DNA of 27,157 bases from Planctomycetes bacterium SM23_32. GTDB lineage: Bacteria > Planctomycetota > Brocadiia > SM23-32. Every line of letters starts with the position of its first letter. Position 1 is the first letter of the stretch. The notes beneath the pieces are model-generated. The model was not told the DNA's origin. It did no database searches and was given only the letters and a program-made list of their open reading frames with translations. Below, piece by piece: positions 14,423 through 22,881 of the stretch. Both the position numbers and the translations under genes were made by a program. Location: positions 1 through 27,157 of the forward strand of contig LJUE01000001.1 of NCBI GenBank assembly GCA_001303885.1, read 5' to 3'.

Positions 14423-14929
14423 TTAGTCTTCCACCGGCGGGATTGCACCGAAGGTCTTCTCAACGTACTGGCGGGTGTCGAAGTCTTTCCGGAAGGGAGG
14501 TATTTCGTAGCCTCTTTCCAGGAAAAGCGGAATCAGCCGGGGGTGGCCCTCAAAATGGACCCCATAAAGCTCGTGTATTTCCCGCTCGTGAGGTTCCGCG
14601 TTCTCGAAGATGCCGATCACCGAATCCAGCTCGGCGCTCTCCCGGGGAAGCTTCGTTCTCAGCAACACGTGCCGCCGCTGTTCGGGGCCGTAGTCCGTGT
14701 TGTTTCGCATGTAGCAGGTCAGCAGGTACACCACCTCGAGTTCCCCCTCCTCGATCCAATCCACGCAGGAGACAAGCGCCAGGTGATCGAGCCCGTGTTC
14801 CCTCAGATATCGGAGGACTGCGGGGATGCTCTCGCCGGGGGCGAGGACGAACATCATCCCGTCCTCGCGGTCGGTGACCTCCACGCCCTTGAACGTCGCC
14901 TCCAGGCCGGTGCGCAGCGATGCGATCAT
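14423..14929 (-). CDS. NuoC/MbxK-like subunit
   Basis: The 168-residue protein has the NuoC (30-kDa subunit) pattern: a mixed N-terminal domain, HLALVSCVDWIEEGELEVVYLL, VLLRTKLPRESAELDSVIGIFENAEPHEREIHELYGVHFEGHPRLIPLFL. The core EREIHELYGVHFEGHPRL is the signature of the family. It stabilises the NuoB/NuoD pair in the peripheral arm. Its ATG at 14929 overlaps the end of the NuoB-like gene (ATGA). No metal-binding residues are expected or seen. Confidence 0.88.
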   Translation of the reverse strand: MIASLRTGLEATFKGVEVTDREDGMMFVLAPGESIPAVLRYLREHGLDHLALVSCVDWIEEGELEVVYLLTCYMRNNTDYGPEQRRHVLLRTKLPRESAELDSVIGIFENAEPHEREIHELYGVHFEGHPRLIPLFLERGYEIPPFRKDFDTRQYVEKTFGAIPPVED

Positions 14930-15498
14930 GGTCGGGCTTCCTCAGCTTCCGCCTCGGTCGGATACAGCGGCGGCCACTGCAGTTCCCCGAAGAGCATCTC
15001 CTGGTTCCTTCTGTAGGCCGCGTAATACCGCTTGTATCGGAGATAGCCGTCGGCTTTCCCCTTGTCGATCAGGGTCCACAGGTGCGTCACTCCGACGAAC
15101 ACCGCCTCGGGGCGCGGCATGCAGCCGGCGATCCAGCCGTCCACGGGGATGTACCTGTCGAGGTGCTTGATCGTGTTGTAGGAATCCCAGTACATCCCGC
15201 CGTTGATGGGGCATGAGCCGAAACCCACCGTGTATTTCGGATCCGGCATCTGTTCGTAGGTCCGTATGATGGCCTTCAGGGTCTTGAGGGAAACATACCC
15301 CGTGATCATGAAGAGGTTTCCCTGCCTGGGCGTGGCCACCGGCAGCACGCCGAACCTCTCCGCATCCCACCTGGTGGTGATGACGGGTGGGATCTCGATG
15401 ATCCCACAGCCGGTGCAGAAGTAGACGGCGTGCAAGGAGTACTTGTGGGCCATCTTGGCCGGGCTCTTGAGCCACTTGGTGATCTGGTTTCTATCCAT
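14926..15498 (-). CDS. NuoB/MbxJ-like small Fe-S subunit
   Basis: I place the start at the ATG ending at 15498 (MDRNQITKWLK), because the longer frame to 15561 would overlap the NuoH-like gene. The 190-residue protein has four Cys in the proper order for the N2-type 4Fe-4S cluster: C28 and C31 (FCTGCGIIE), C96 (GSCPINGG) and C126 (GCMPRPEAV). The first pair is spaced CxxC, as in hydrogenase and Mbx/Mbs subunits, not CC as in complex I. It passes electrons to the NuoD-like site. Three bases separate it from the NuoH-like gene. Confidence 0.9.
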   Translation of the reverse strand: MDRNQITKWLKSPAKMAHKYSLHAVYFCTGCGIIEIPPVITTRWDAERFGVLPVATPRQGNLFMITGYVSLKTLKAIIRTYEQMPDPKYTVGFGSCPINGGMYWDSYNTIKHLDRYIPVDGWIAGCMPRPEAVFVGVTHLWTLIDKGKADGYLRYKRYYAAYRRNQEMLFGELQWPPLYPTEAEAEEARP

Positions 15499-15500
15499 CC

Positions 15501-16433
15501 TCACACCGATTTCGACAGGACCGTGATGGCCATCTGCAACAGCGCCAGGGCCGTCGGCCACTTCCAGCAGAACCTGACCGCACTCTCGATCCTGATCCTG
15601 GGCAGCACAGCCGCGATCATCTCCGCCGCCACGAACACGACCAGCATCTTCACGAGGAAGGTGGCGAGATTCACGCCGCCGCCCAGAAACAGATCAACGT
15701 AGAGGGCAATCACGACGAAGAGGTGAACGCCCTTCTGGACCGCAAGCAGGGCCAGGTAGCTGCCGCCGTATTCCGCCAGCGGGCCGGAGGCTATCTCCTG
15801 GGGGGCACTCACCAGGTCAAAGGGCCTTATGCCGAGCATGGCCGGCAGTATCAGGAACGCCGCCACTGCCGAAAGCGGAACAGATAGGACTCCCCAGCCC
15901 GACTCCTGCTGCCGGGCGACAATCTCCGTTATGGAAATCGTCCTGTAGTGCGACATCACCGCCAGGATCACCAGCAGGAACGGCACCTCGTAGGCGAGCG
16001 CCAGCAGCAGCTTGCGGCTGACGCCTATGCTGGCGTTCGGATTCGCGGAATCCCCGGCGCCGAGGGCCAGCCCCAGCGGCCCGAACAGCATCAGGTACAT
16101 GACCACCAGCAGGCCGCCGGATGACGAGAGGGGACACAGCACCCCGTGAGCGAGGGGATTCTGGCGGCAGATCACCGTTCCCCCCAGAGGTATGAAGAGG
16201 ACCGTGACGAGGGAGCCGGCCAGGGCAAGAACCACGCCAAGCTCGAAGAGGGAACCATGGGATATGCTGCGCTGCGACATCATCCTTATCACGTCAATGA
16301 CGGGCTGGTAGAGCGGGGGGCCGTAACGGCGATGGATGCGCGCGATGATCTTGCGCGACAGGCCGAGGAACAACACCCCCACCGCCAAGGCGATCAGCGG
16401 TGAGAGCAGAAGCTGGATGATTCTCGTCACCAT
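15501..16433 (-). CDS. NuoH/MbxM-like membrane anchor subunit
   Basis: The 310-residue protein is very hydrophobic with about eight membrane segments and carries the family motifs RRYGPPLYQPVIDVIRMM in the first loop, KLLLALAYEVPFLLVILAV, GIRPFDLVSAPQEIASGPLAEYGG and a final helix. This subunit links the peripheral arm to the ion pump in complex I, Mbh and Mbx. The acidic residues of the loop (AEYGG and YEVP) are kept. Its start overlaps the end of the second NuoL/M-like gene by seven bases. Confidence 0.9.
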   Translation of the reverse strand: MVTRIIQLLLSPLIALAVGVLFLGLSRKIIARIHRRYGPPLYQPVIDVIRMMSQRSISHGSLFELGVVLALAGSLVTVLFIPLGGTVICRQNPLAHGVLCPLSSSGGLLVVMYLMLFGPLGLALGAGDSANPNASIGVSRKLLLALAYEVPFLLVILAVMSHYRTISITEIVARQQESGWGVLSVPLSAVAAFLILPAMLGIRPFDLVSAPQEIASGPLAEYGGSYLALLAVQKGVHLFVVIALYVDLFLGGGVNLATFLVKMLVVFVAAEMIAAVLPRIRIESAVRFCWKWPTALALLQMAITVLSKSV

Positions 16434-18283
16434 ATGTGCCAGACCATCTGCACGAAGATCAGGAAGGCCAGCAGACAGACGATGTACATCACGTAGTTGC
16501 GCACGTCTCCGGTGTAGATCCGTCTCAACCCGTCGAAACCGCCCCTGGCCCCACCGGCAACCCGCGTGTAGAACTCATCCGCCCAGTCGCGCAGATAGCC
16601 GATGGTGGCCCCCTCCAGCGGGTCGTAGAACCGCACCGTGTGGTGATACCTTCCCGCCGGCACGGGGGAGCCCGCGGCGTAGCTGTCCTCCTGTGCCACG
16701 CGCCTGGGCGCCGCGGAGGCCCGCAGAACGAGCAGCACCGCCAGCACCGCGAGCGCGGCGGCGGCGAAGATGCTCACCATGTTCAGTGGCCCCACCTGGG
16801 GCCCGAAACCCGTAAGAGTTGCCTGCACGGGCTCCAGGCCAAGCGAACCCACAATGGGCCCCACTGCGCCAAGCGGAATGCCGGGCAGTATCCCGAACAG
16901 GATGATGATCGACCCGCAGACCACCAGTGGCAGCCGCATCGTGAACGGCGCCGCTTCCAGGTGGGCGTACTTCTCCGGGAGCTGACCGAGGAACATGTTG
17001 TGGAGCAGCTTGTAGACGTAAAGGATCGCCCCCCACGTGCCCACCAGCGCCGCCAGGGCCAGGAAAGGATGCCCCTCGGCGATCAACGTCTTGTAGATCA
17101 ACCACTTGGACACAAAGCCGCTGGTCAGCGGCACGCCGATCAGCCCCAGCCCACCGACCAGGGCGCACGCAAAGGTAACCGGCATCCTCTTGATGAGCCC
17201 CCCGAGTTCGTTCAGGTCCCTTACCCCACCGGTCCTGTACTCGACGGCCCCCACGGCCAGGAACAGCAGTGCTTTGAACACAGCGTGGTTGAAGGTGTGG
17301 AACAGGGCCCCCGTAAGCCCCAGACTGGTGGCGAAGCCCATGCCCAGGATGATGTAGCCGATCTGCCCGATGGAACTCCACGCCAGGAGCCTTTTTGCGT
17401 CGGTCTGAAGCACCGCGATGAAGGTGGGTATCAGGATGCCAATGGCCCCCAGCCAGCAGAGGACTGAGTTGAAGCTCACCCACGCGCCCCTCAGCCCCAG
17501 CAGAAGCTTGAGCCCCACCAACGCATACATGACGAGGACAAAGCCGTAGATGCCCATCTTGATGAGGATGCCCGACAGCACAGCGCTGAAAGGCGACGGG
17601 GCCTCCGAATGCGCATCCGGCAGCCACGTGTGCAGAGGGACCATCGCGCTCTTGATGCCAAAGCCAATGCTGAAGGCAACCAGGACACCGAGCAAGAAGC
17701 CCGTGCCCCTGGATCCTATCCGTTCGGCCAGCTCGGAGATGACCAGCGTGTCGTGAGCTGCATACAGGCTGAGCAATCCCACCAGCATGGCGCACGAGCC
17801 GATGATGGACATGACGATGTACTTCAGCCCGGCGTACAGGGCTCGCCCGCGGTTGTAGCTTATGAGCAGATACGCCGCCCAGCTCATGACCTCCCAGAAG
17901 ATGAAGAAGCTGAGCAGGTCGCCGCTGAACACGATGCCCAGCATGGCGGCGTTGACCAGCAGCAGGGCGAAGTAGTAGAAGCTCACCTTCTCCCTGCCGC
18001 GCACGTAGCGGAGGGAGAATACAACGCTCAGGCAGCCGACCAGGGACACCGTGATGGCGAAGAACCAGGCCAGGGCGTCCGTCCGCAGGATGAGGTCCAG
18101 CCCGAGGAAGCCGGAGTAGTAGACGTGCTCACCGGATCGCCCGTACGCCGCGGCCACAAGACAGACGAGGAGCGCAGATACAGCGGTGGCGAAGACGTTG
18201 CGGACCTTCGCTGAAAGGAGGCCGAGCGGGTAACTCAACCCCGCCCCGGCCAAGGCCACTGTCAGTATCGCCCCTGCGCCCAC
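16427..18283 (-). CDS. NuoL/M-like ion-pump subunit (MbxH'-like) with C-terminal extension
   Basis: The 618-residue protein belongs to the antiporter-like NuoL/M/N family: VSFYYFALLLVNAAMLG, SFFIFWEVMSWAAYLL, the WLPDAHSEAPSPFSAVLSG signature, LAWSSIGQIGYIILG and HAVFKALLFLAVG. After the core, residues about 530-618 form an extra part with a soluble stretch (FYDPLEGATIGYLRDW) and a last helix (YTGDVRNYVMYIVCLLAFLIFV), as seen in MbhH'/MbxH'-type subunits. It is one of two pump modules in the operon. The two copies differ, so they may have different ion or regulatory roles. Confidence 0.87.
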   Translation of the reverse strand: MGAGAILTVALAGAGLSYPLGLLSAKVRNVFATAVSALLVCLVAAAYGRSGEHVYYSGFLGLDLILRTDALAWFFAITVSLVGCLSVVFSLRYVRGREKVSFYYFALLLVNAAMLGIVFSGDLLSFFIFWEVMSWAAYLLISYNRGRALYAGLKYIVMSIIGSCAMLVGLLSLYAAHDTLVISELAERIGSRGTGFLLGVLVAFSIGFGIKSAMVPLHTWLPDAHSEAPSPFSAVLSGILIKMGIYGFVLVMYALVGLKLLLGLRGAWVSFNSVLCWLGAIGILIPTFIAVLQTDAKRLLAWSSIGQIGYIILGMGFATSLGLTGALFHTFNHAVFKALLFLAVGAVEYRTGGVRDLNELGGLIKRMPVTFACALVGGLGLIGVPLTSGFVSKWLIYKTLIAEGHPFLALAALVGTWGAILYVYKLLHNMFLGQLPEKYAHLEAAPFTMRLPLVVCGSIIILFGILPGIPLGAVGPIVGSLGLEPVQATLTGFGPQVGPLNMVSIFAAAALAVLAVLLVLRASAAPRRVAQEDSYAAGSPVPAGRYHHTVRFYDPLEGATIGYLRDWADEFYTRVAGGARGGFDGLRRIYTGDVRNYVMYIVCLLAFLIFVQMVWHIW

Positions 18284-18285
18284 CT

Positions 18286-19767
18286 TCAGTCTCCCATTAC
18301 GTTCTGCACGTAACTGTCCCTGTCCAGCAGGTCATTCGCCGCCGCTCCGAGCGCCCGCTCCACCAGCCCGGGATACAGGCCGACCGCGACAATCAAGGCC
18401 GCCAGCACTCCCACCGGCACCAACGCCGAGAGGGGGGGCTCTTTCCGCGTCTCTTCGCGCGCCTGCTGTGGCGCCGGCTTGAAGTAGAGGCCCTGCACTA
18501 TGCGCAGGAAGTACGCGCCCTCTATCACCGTGCCAATAAGGGCGATTGCAAGAAGTACGACAAAGAAGGTGTCCGCTGTCTCCAGGGCAGCCCGAACGAT
18601 CATGAACTTGCTGGCAAACCCGACGAACGGCGGCAGCCCGACGAGCGAGAAAGCGCCTACCGTGAAGCACAGCGACGTCAGCGGCATCCTCGTGCCCATC
18701 CCGTTCAGCGACGAGACCTCCCTCGATCCGGTGCGGAGGATCATATAGCCGGAGGCCAGGAACAGCAGCGCCTTCGCCAGGGCATGGCTGATGACCACGA
18801 AAAGGGCCGCAGAAACACCCGTCGCAGAGGCCATCGCCAGCCCGAACACGATAAGCCCCATCTGGCCGATGCTGGAGTATGCCAGAAGCCTCTTGATGTC
18901 GTTCTGGCTGAAGGCACACATCTCGCCGATCAAAAGCGTCGCAACGCTGAGCAGCGCCACGAAAGGCAGGATGCTCTGCGCCCCGTAGATCGTGTAAACC
19001 ACCCGCGCAACGGCGTAAATGCCCGCCTTGATGGCGATGCCGGACAGGATGGCGCTGATCGAGGACGGGGCAGAGGAGTGCGCATCCGGCAGCCAGGCGT
19101 TCAGCGGGAACACTGCTGCCTCCACTCCAAAACCCGTGATCAGAAAGGCCAGAGACACGAACAGCCTGAAGCTGCTGACCGAACTGACGTTGGCGGCTAT
19201 GTCCGCCATGCTCAGGGCGCCGAAAGCACCGTACAGCAAGCCGATCCCTATCAGGACGAAGCTCGAGCCTATGGCCCCCTGGATCAGATACTTGGCCCCG
19301 GCCTCCACGCTCGCGCTGTCCCCCCAGTAGGCGACCAGCGCATAGGAGGAGATGCACAGTATTTCAAAGAAAACGAAAAGGTTGAACACGTCGCCCGTCA
19401 GCACGACGCCGGTAGCTCCGACGAGGATGAGGATGGAGAGAACGTGGTATCTTGTTGTCGCCCCTTCGCGGATGTAGTCCATTCCGTAGACAGCCACCAG
19501 CAGGCCGATCAGCGCAATGAGGGAGGACAGAAGCAGCCCCAGCGGCCCAGCCACCAGGTGGATCGAGAAAGGCGGCGCCCAGCCGGCGGTCCGGACGACA
19601 ATCGGCGCCCTCAGCGCATCCGGCAGGAGCGAGACGGACACGAGGAGGTTGAAAAGCATGGCGACAGCGGGGACGTACCGGGGGGCTCCCTTCCGGGCCA
19701 GACCCAGCAGGGGCGTGATGAACGCAAGGCCCAGCGGCACCGCGATCAGGAGTATGGGACTCACCAC
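18286..19767 (-). CDS. MrpD/MbxH-like antiporter subunit
   Basis: The 493-residue protein has about 14 membrane segments and the MrpD/NuoM motifs: GMDYIREGATTRYHVL, FNLFVFFEILCISSYALVAY, the WLPDAHSSAPSSISAILSG segment, LLAYSSIGQMGLIVFG and HALAKALLFLASG. It is closer to MrpD than the second copy (16427). In Mrp antiporters this is one of the two Na+/H+ channels. It overlaps the MrpC-like gene by seven bases and the second pump follows two bases later. Confidence 0.88.
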   Translation of the reverse strand: MVSPILLIAVPLGLAFITPLLGLARKGAPRYVPAVAMLFNLLVSVSLLPDALRAPIVVRTAGWAPPFSIHLVAGPLGLLLSSLIALIGLLVAVYGMDYIREGATTRYHVLSILILVGATGVVLTGDVFNLFVFFEILCISSYALVAYWGDSASVEAGAKYLIQGAIGSSFVLIGIGLLYGAFGALSMADIAANVSSVSSFRLFVSLAFLITGFGVEAAVFPLNAWLPDAHSSAPSSISAILSGIAIKAGIYAVARVVYTIYGAQSILPFVALLSVATLLIGEMCAFSQNDIKRLLAYSSIGQMGLIVFGLAMASATGVSAALFVVISHALAKALLFLASGYMILRTGSREVSSLNGMGTRMPLTSLCFTVGAFSLVGLPPFVGFASKFMIVRAALETADTFFVVLLAIALIGTVIEGAYFLRIVQGLYFKPAPQQAREETRKEPPLSALVPVGVLAALIVAVGLYPGLVERALGAAANDLLDRDSYVQNVMGD

Positions 19768-20120
19768 CTCAACCCCTTGATCTTGCGAAGGTCTAACGTC
19801 CCGTAGTGGCCATACACCCTGATTGTCAGCGCCAGCGCCAGCGCCAGCACTGAGACTCCAATGACAATGGCAGTCAGAACAAGCGCCTGGGGCACGGGAT
19901 CCACCATCCCCTCCGGCTGCCGGGCTGCCTCCGAGAAGATCGGAGCCGTCCCCCCCTGGATGTAGCCGACGGTGACCAGGAACAGGTTGACCCCCGTATC
20001 CATCAGGTTGATCCCGATGATGACCTTGATCAGGTTCGGCTTGACCAGCACGACGTACAGGCCGATCAGCACCAGCGAGAAACAGCCCACGTAGTGAATG
20101 GAGGGGGACAGGAGACTCAT
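19761..20120 (-). CDS. mrpC: MrpC/NuoK-like subunit (MbxG-like)
   Basis: From ATG 20120 the protein has 119 residues: MSLLSPSIHYVGCFSLVLIGLYVVLVKPNLIKVIIGINLMDTGVNLFLV, a loop with PEGMVDPVPQALVLTAIVIG and a last helix. This is the MnhC/NuoK fold with three membrane segments; the PVPQALVLTAIVIG stretch is diagnostic for MrpC. It overlaps the mbhE/F-like gene stop by an ATGA. Confidence 0.88.
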   Translation of the reverse strand: MSLLSPSIHYVGCFSLVLIGLYVVLVKPNLIKVIIGINLMDTGVNLFLVTVGYIQGGTAPIFSEAARQPEGMVDPVPQALVLTAIVIGVSVLALALALTIRVYGHYGTLDLRKIKGLRW

Positions 20121-20836
20121 GGCGCCTCCCCGGACAGGTTGGCGATGATGCTGCCGAGTTCCGAACCGACCTTCAGCCCGATCGCCACGTAGATAATCGG
20201 GATGACCCCGCCGCTGAACAAGGTAAGGGCACTGCCCTTGGGCAGGAAGTTCAGCAACAGAGAGCCCCCGACGGCCAGCCCGACCAGCGCCAGGACCACG
20301 AAGGCGAGCCCCGACAGCGACTCCGTGACGGTGAAGCCGGCACTCCTCAACCCTTTGCCCCGGCACCCCAGATAGACCAGCAAGAAACCGGAGGCGACCA
20401 CCGCGCCTCCCTGGAATCCGCCTCCCGGCGTAAGGTGCCCGTGGATGAAGATATAACTACCCAAAAGCAGAATGAGTGGGAACAGAAAGCGGCAGCCGGT
20501 GAAGACGACCAGACTGGCTGGCTCCGCGCGGACTCGCGCTGGCTTCTCACGCCGCGTGGAGAGGACCACGGCCAGCCCCACGGCGGCAATGAACAGCACG
20601 GTGACCTCGCCCAGAGTGTCAAAACCACGGTAGTTCACCACCACCGAGGCGACGATGTTCCCGGCCCCGTTCTCCTCGAGACCCCGGCTGTTATACCGCT
20701 GGCCGAAGTTGACCCTGTCCTGTGCCAGCTTTCCGGCCCTGTTTGCCCCCTCTGCCCCGAAGTACGCACCGGAGAAGCAGAGGGAGATCCCCAGTGCAAC
20801 GATCAGAAGCAGCGAGAGGCTAATCAGTCTTCTCAT
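20117..20836 (-). CDS. Fused MbhE/MbhF-like (MrpA C-terminus/MrpB-like) subunit
   Basis: The 239-residue protein combines two known Mrp units. Residues about 45-95 (NIVASVVVNYRGFDTLGEVTVLF) match MbhE, the MrpA C-terminal part; residues about 110-235 (LFPLILLLGSYIFIHGHLTPGGGFQGGAVVASG ... GGVIPIIYVAIGLKVGSELG) match MnhB/MrpB, MbhF. In many Mbh and Mbx clusters these are two genes, so a fusion is likely. The long first part has an N-terminal membrane segment. It overlaps the mbhD-like gene by 17 bases. Confidence 0.8.
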   Translation of the reverse strand: MRRLISLSLLLIVALGISLCFSGAYFGAEGANRAGKLAQDRVNFGQRYNSRGLEENGAGNIVASVVVNYRGFDTLGEVTVLFIAAVGLAVVLSTRREKPARVRAEPASLVVFTGCRFLFPLILLLGSYIFIHGHLTPGGGFQGGAVVASGFLLVYLGCRGKGLRSAGFTVTESLSGLAFVVLALVGLAVGGSLLLNFLPKGSALTLFSGGVIPIIYVAIGLKVGSELGSIIANLSGEAP

Positions 20837-21074
20837 TTCTCTCGTATCTTACGGTCCTGTTGATGGCAAAGATGAAGATTGCAGTGGTCAACCCGGCGCC
20901 GATGCTCGCCTCCGCCATGGCTACGTCCGGGGCCTGAAGGAAATAGAAGATAATGGAGGCCATCAAACTGACCAGCGCGCACGCGATGACGGCGTTGAGA
21001 AGGTCTCCGAACCTCGCCGCCGCCACCGCCGCCACGATCATGACCAGCACCACGAATGTCTGGAAGATGATCAT
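20820..21074 (-). CDS. MbhD-like (DUF4040) membrane subunit
   Basis: From ATG 21074 the protein has 84 residues: MIIFQTFVVLVMIVAAVAAARFGDLLNAVIACALVSLMASIIFYFLQAPDVAMAEASIGAGLTTAIFIFAINRT. Three membrane segments and the APDVAMAEASIGAGL motif place it in DUF4040, the MrpA-like/MbhD subunit. The ATG overlaps the mrpG stop (ATGA). The longer frame upstream to 21293 is a shadow inside mrpG. Confidence 0.85.
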   Translation of the reverse strand: MIIFQTFVVLVMIVAAVAAARFGDLLNAVIACALVSLMASIIFYFLQAPDVAMAEASIGAGLTTAIFIFAINRTVRYERNEKTD

Positions 21075-21406
21075 CCCTCTGTCTTCCCGTAGCTCTCGAA
21101 TTCCTCGCTCTTGTCCAGGACGCTTCCCTCCCACAGGGGCACGCCGCTCTTGCGGCTGGCGCGTCCCAGCGCATGGCTGGAAATGGGATTGGTCAGGAGG
21201 ATGAAACAGGCTATCAGCAAGCACTTCGCGAACCACGACGGCTCCATCAACCCGACGCCGATGATCGTCAGGAAGGCGCCCAGGGTGGTGCACTTGGTGC
21301 CGGCCTGGAGACGGTTATACACGTCGGGAAACCGGAATACCCCCAGGCTCCCCAGGAAAAGGAACATGGTGCCAATCGCCGTGACTATGGTCCCCACCAA
21401 CGTCAC
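21071..21406 (-). CDS. mrpG: MrpG-like antiporter subunit
   Basis: The 111-residue protein has the MnhG/MrpG pattern: VGTIVTAIGTMFLFLGSLGVFRFPDVYNRLQAGTKCTTLGAFLTIIG and LLIACFILLTNPISSHALGRAS. It has three membrane segments and the FRFPDVYNRLQAGTK loop typical of the family. It overlaps mrpF by four bases. Confidence 0.9.
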   Translation of the reverse strand: MTLVGTIVTAIGTMFLFLGSLGVFRFPDVYNRLQAGTKCTTLGAFLTIIGVGLMEPSWFAKCLLIACFILLTNPISSHALGRASRKSGVPLWEGSVLDKSEEFESYGKTEG

Positions 21407-21657
21407 CCTAAGCCCCCTTCCAGGTACCTGGCGATCGCCACAGCTCCAATGAAGGTCAGCAGGGCGTACACCAGGGCGACATCCAGGTAGACATATCTGT
21501 TGAACACAAAGCCCAGCAGCACCAGCAGGGCAGTGGTCACCGTGGCCGCGGTGTCCACGGCCACCGCGCGGTCTGCACTGCTGGGCCCCTTGAGCATCCG
21601 CAGCAAGCAGAGCAGCATTCCGGCCCCGGTAATGGCTACAAGAAGGAGGTAACTCAC
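21403..21657 (-). CDS. mrpF: MrpF-like antiporter subunit
   Basis: The 84-residue protein shows MrpF features: three membrane segments and LLRMLKGPSSADRAVAVDTA, the GPxxxDRxxAxD motif of MnhF, then YVYLDVALVYALLTFIGAVAIARYLEGG. It overlaps mrpE by an ATGA, so translation is coupled. Confidence 0.9.
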   Translation of the reverse strand: MSYLLLVAITGAGMLLCLLRMLKGPSSADRAVAVDTAATVTTALLVLLGFVFNRYVYLDVALVYALLTFIGAVAIARYLEGGLG

Positions 21658-22175
21658 TGGAAGATCACCCGCAGGTATTTCTCGAACCTCTCCCCGATCA
21701 ACTCAGTGGCCGCGTCGATCTCCTCGACCTTTACGTTTATCCAATGGATCAGGAGCTTGTCCCCGATCACGTCCAGCGTGAAGGTCCCGGGCGTCAGGGT
21801 GATCGAATTGGCCAGGATCATCTTGGCGATGTCGGACGTCAGTGCCGTCCTGATCACCACAACGCCCGGGTTTATGGGCATCCGTGGATGAACGACCCTG
21901 TAGGCAACGTCAAGATTGGCCTTCATGATCTCCCACAGCAGAACCACCAGGTAGACGGCGAAGAAGACGGCCCTCTTGATCGTCAGCGGGGGCAGACCCA
22001 GGCGGATGTAATGCGTACTGAGCACCAGGGAAAGCGCCAGACATGCCCCCGTGCCGACCAGCACTTCCTGCGCTTCGAGGCTCTGCGTCAGAGCAAGCCA
22101 GACCAGGAGGGACATGCCCAGCATGTAGAGGAAGCTCCTCAGCTTGTCTGCGAACGGATAGACCGTCTCAGCCAC
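21654..22175 (-). CDS. mrpE: MrpE-like antiporter subunit
   Basis: The 173-residue protein has MrpE/MnhE features: two or three N-terminal membrane segments, then VVLLWEIMKANLDVAYRVVHPRMPINPGVVVIRTAL, MILANSITLTPGTFTLDVIGDKLLIHWINV. The segment NSITLTPGTFTLDV is the signature. It starts 15 bases after rex and is the first structural subunit of the complex. The soluble tail is cytoplasmic. Confidence 0.9.
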   Translation of the reverse strand: MAETVYPFADKLRSFLYMLGMSLLVWLALTQSLEAQEVLVGTGACLALSLVLSTHYIRLGLPPLTIKRAVFFAVYLVVLLWEIMKANLDVAYRVVHPRMPINPGVVVIRTALTSDIAKMILANSITLTPGTFTLDVIGDKLLIHWINVKVEEIDAATELIGERFEKYLRVIFQ

Positions 22176-22190
22176 GCCGGCCTCCCATGC

Positions 22191-22808
22191 CTACAGGTGA
22201 TAGACGAGCCGAGCCAGTTCCATGCCCAGGTCCACGCACGTGACTTTCACGGTGTCCGGCATGTTCAGGTTGCAGGGCGCGAACGATAGCAGCGCCTTCA
22301 CCCCTGCGTCGGCCATGCGACGGGCCACTTCCGGCGCCTCTGCGACCTCCACGGCCACGATGCCTAGACGTATGCCCTCCTCTTTTATCCGTCGCTCCAG
22401 GTTCGCAATGTCTTCGACCAGCACGCCCTTTACGGTCCTGCCTATCTTGCGTGCATCCTTATCGAAAGCTGCTGCGATGTGGAAGCCTTCCTGGCTGAAG
22501 CCCGGATATGCCAGCAGGGCACGTCCTATGTTGCCCACCCCGACCAGCGCTGCCTTCATCGGCGCATCCAGATGGAGTATCCCCCGGATAACGCCGATCA
22601 ACTGCTCGACGTTGTAGCCGACTCCTCGCGTTCCGAATTCGCCGAAGTAGGAGAAGTCCTTCCGCACCGCGGATGCCTTCAGATGACAGGCATCGGCAAG
22701 TGCCTGGGACGAGACCACCTCGACGCCTTCTTCGCGCAAGCACAGCAGCGCCCGGAGGTAAGCAAAAAGACGCCCTGTGGTCTGTTCTGGAACGGTTGTT
22801 CGAGGCAT
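22191..22808 (-). CDS. rex: Rex, NADH/NAD+-sensing transcriptional repressor
   Basis: The 205-residue protein starts at ATG 22808 (MPRTTVPEQTTGRLFAYLRAL). It has the winged helix with the Rex hallmark RKDFSYFGEFGTRGVGYNV (residues 49-67) and the Rossmann NADH-binding site ALVGVGNIGRALL (about 87-99), then FDKDARKIG and the C-terminal swapped helix MELARLVYHL. Rex releases DNA when NADH is high. Being the first gene of the complex operon, behind a Rex-type operator, it probably controls its own synthesis and that of the membrane complex in response to NADH/NAD+. The longer frame to 22940 includes the promoter and is not used. Confidence 0.93.
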   Translation of the reverse strand: MPRTTVPEQTTGRLFAYLRALLCLREEGVEVVSSQALADACHLKASAVRKDFSYFGEFGTRGVGYNVEQLIGVIRGILHLDAPMKAALVGVGNIGRALLAYPGFSQEGFHIAAAFDKDARKIGRTVKGVLVEDIANLERRIKEEGIRLGIVAVEVAEAPEVARRMADAGVKALLSFAPCNLNMPDTVKVTCVDLGMELARLVYHL

Positions 22809-22815
22809 ATTGTGC

Positions 22816-22833
22816 TTGTGCTCACATTCGCAA
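22816..22833. promoter_or_regulatory. Rex-type operator
   Basis: TTGTGCTCACATTCGCAA fits the Rex box TTGTGAANNNNTTCACAA in 11 of 14 fixed positions. It lies 7 bases upstream of the rex start and just downstream of the expected transcription start, where binding would block transcription. Confidence 0.7.
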
Positions 22834-22842
22834 GAACGCGAC

Positions 22843-22871
22843 ATTATACGACCGGGTATCTCCACTGTCAA
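22843..22871 (-). promoter_or_regulatory. Perfect consensus sigma-70 type promoter of the rex-mrp-mbx operon
   Basis: On the minus strand TTGACA (22866-22871) and TATAAT (22843-22848) are separated by exactly 17 bases. Both boxes match consensus fully, which is rare in such GC-rich DNA. Transcription would start near 22836, directly before the Rex-type operator. A strong promoter with a repressor site suits an on/off switch. Confidence 0.85.
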
Positions 22872-22881
22872 ACAGGGCGGG

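Noticed and set aside
11424..22175. Membrane-bound [NiFe] hydrogenase (Mbh)
   Set aside because: Gene order resembles Mbh, but the NuoD-like subunit lacks both CxxC pairs that bind NiFe.
18286..22175. Stand-alone Mrp Na+/H+ antiporter
   Set aside because: NuoH-, NuoB-, NuoC-, NuoD-like and ferredoxin subunits follow without a break, so it is a redox-driven complex.
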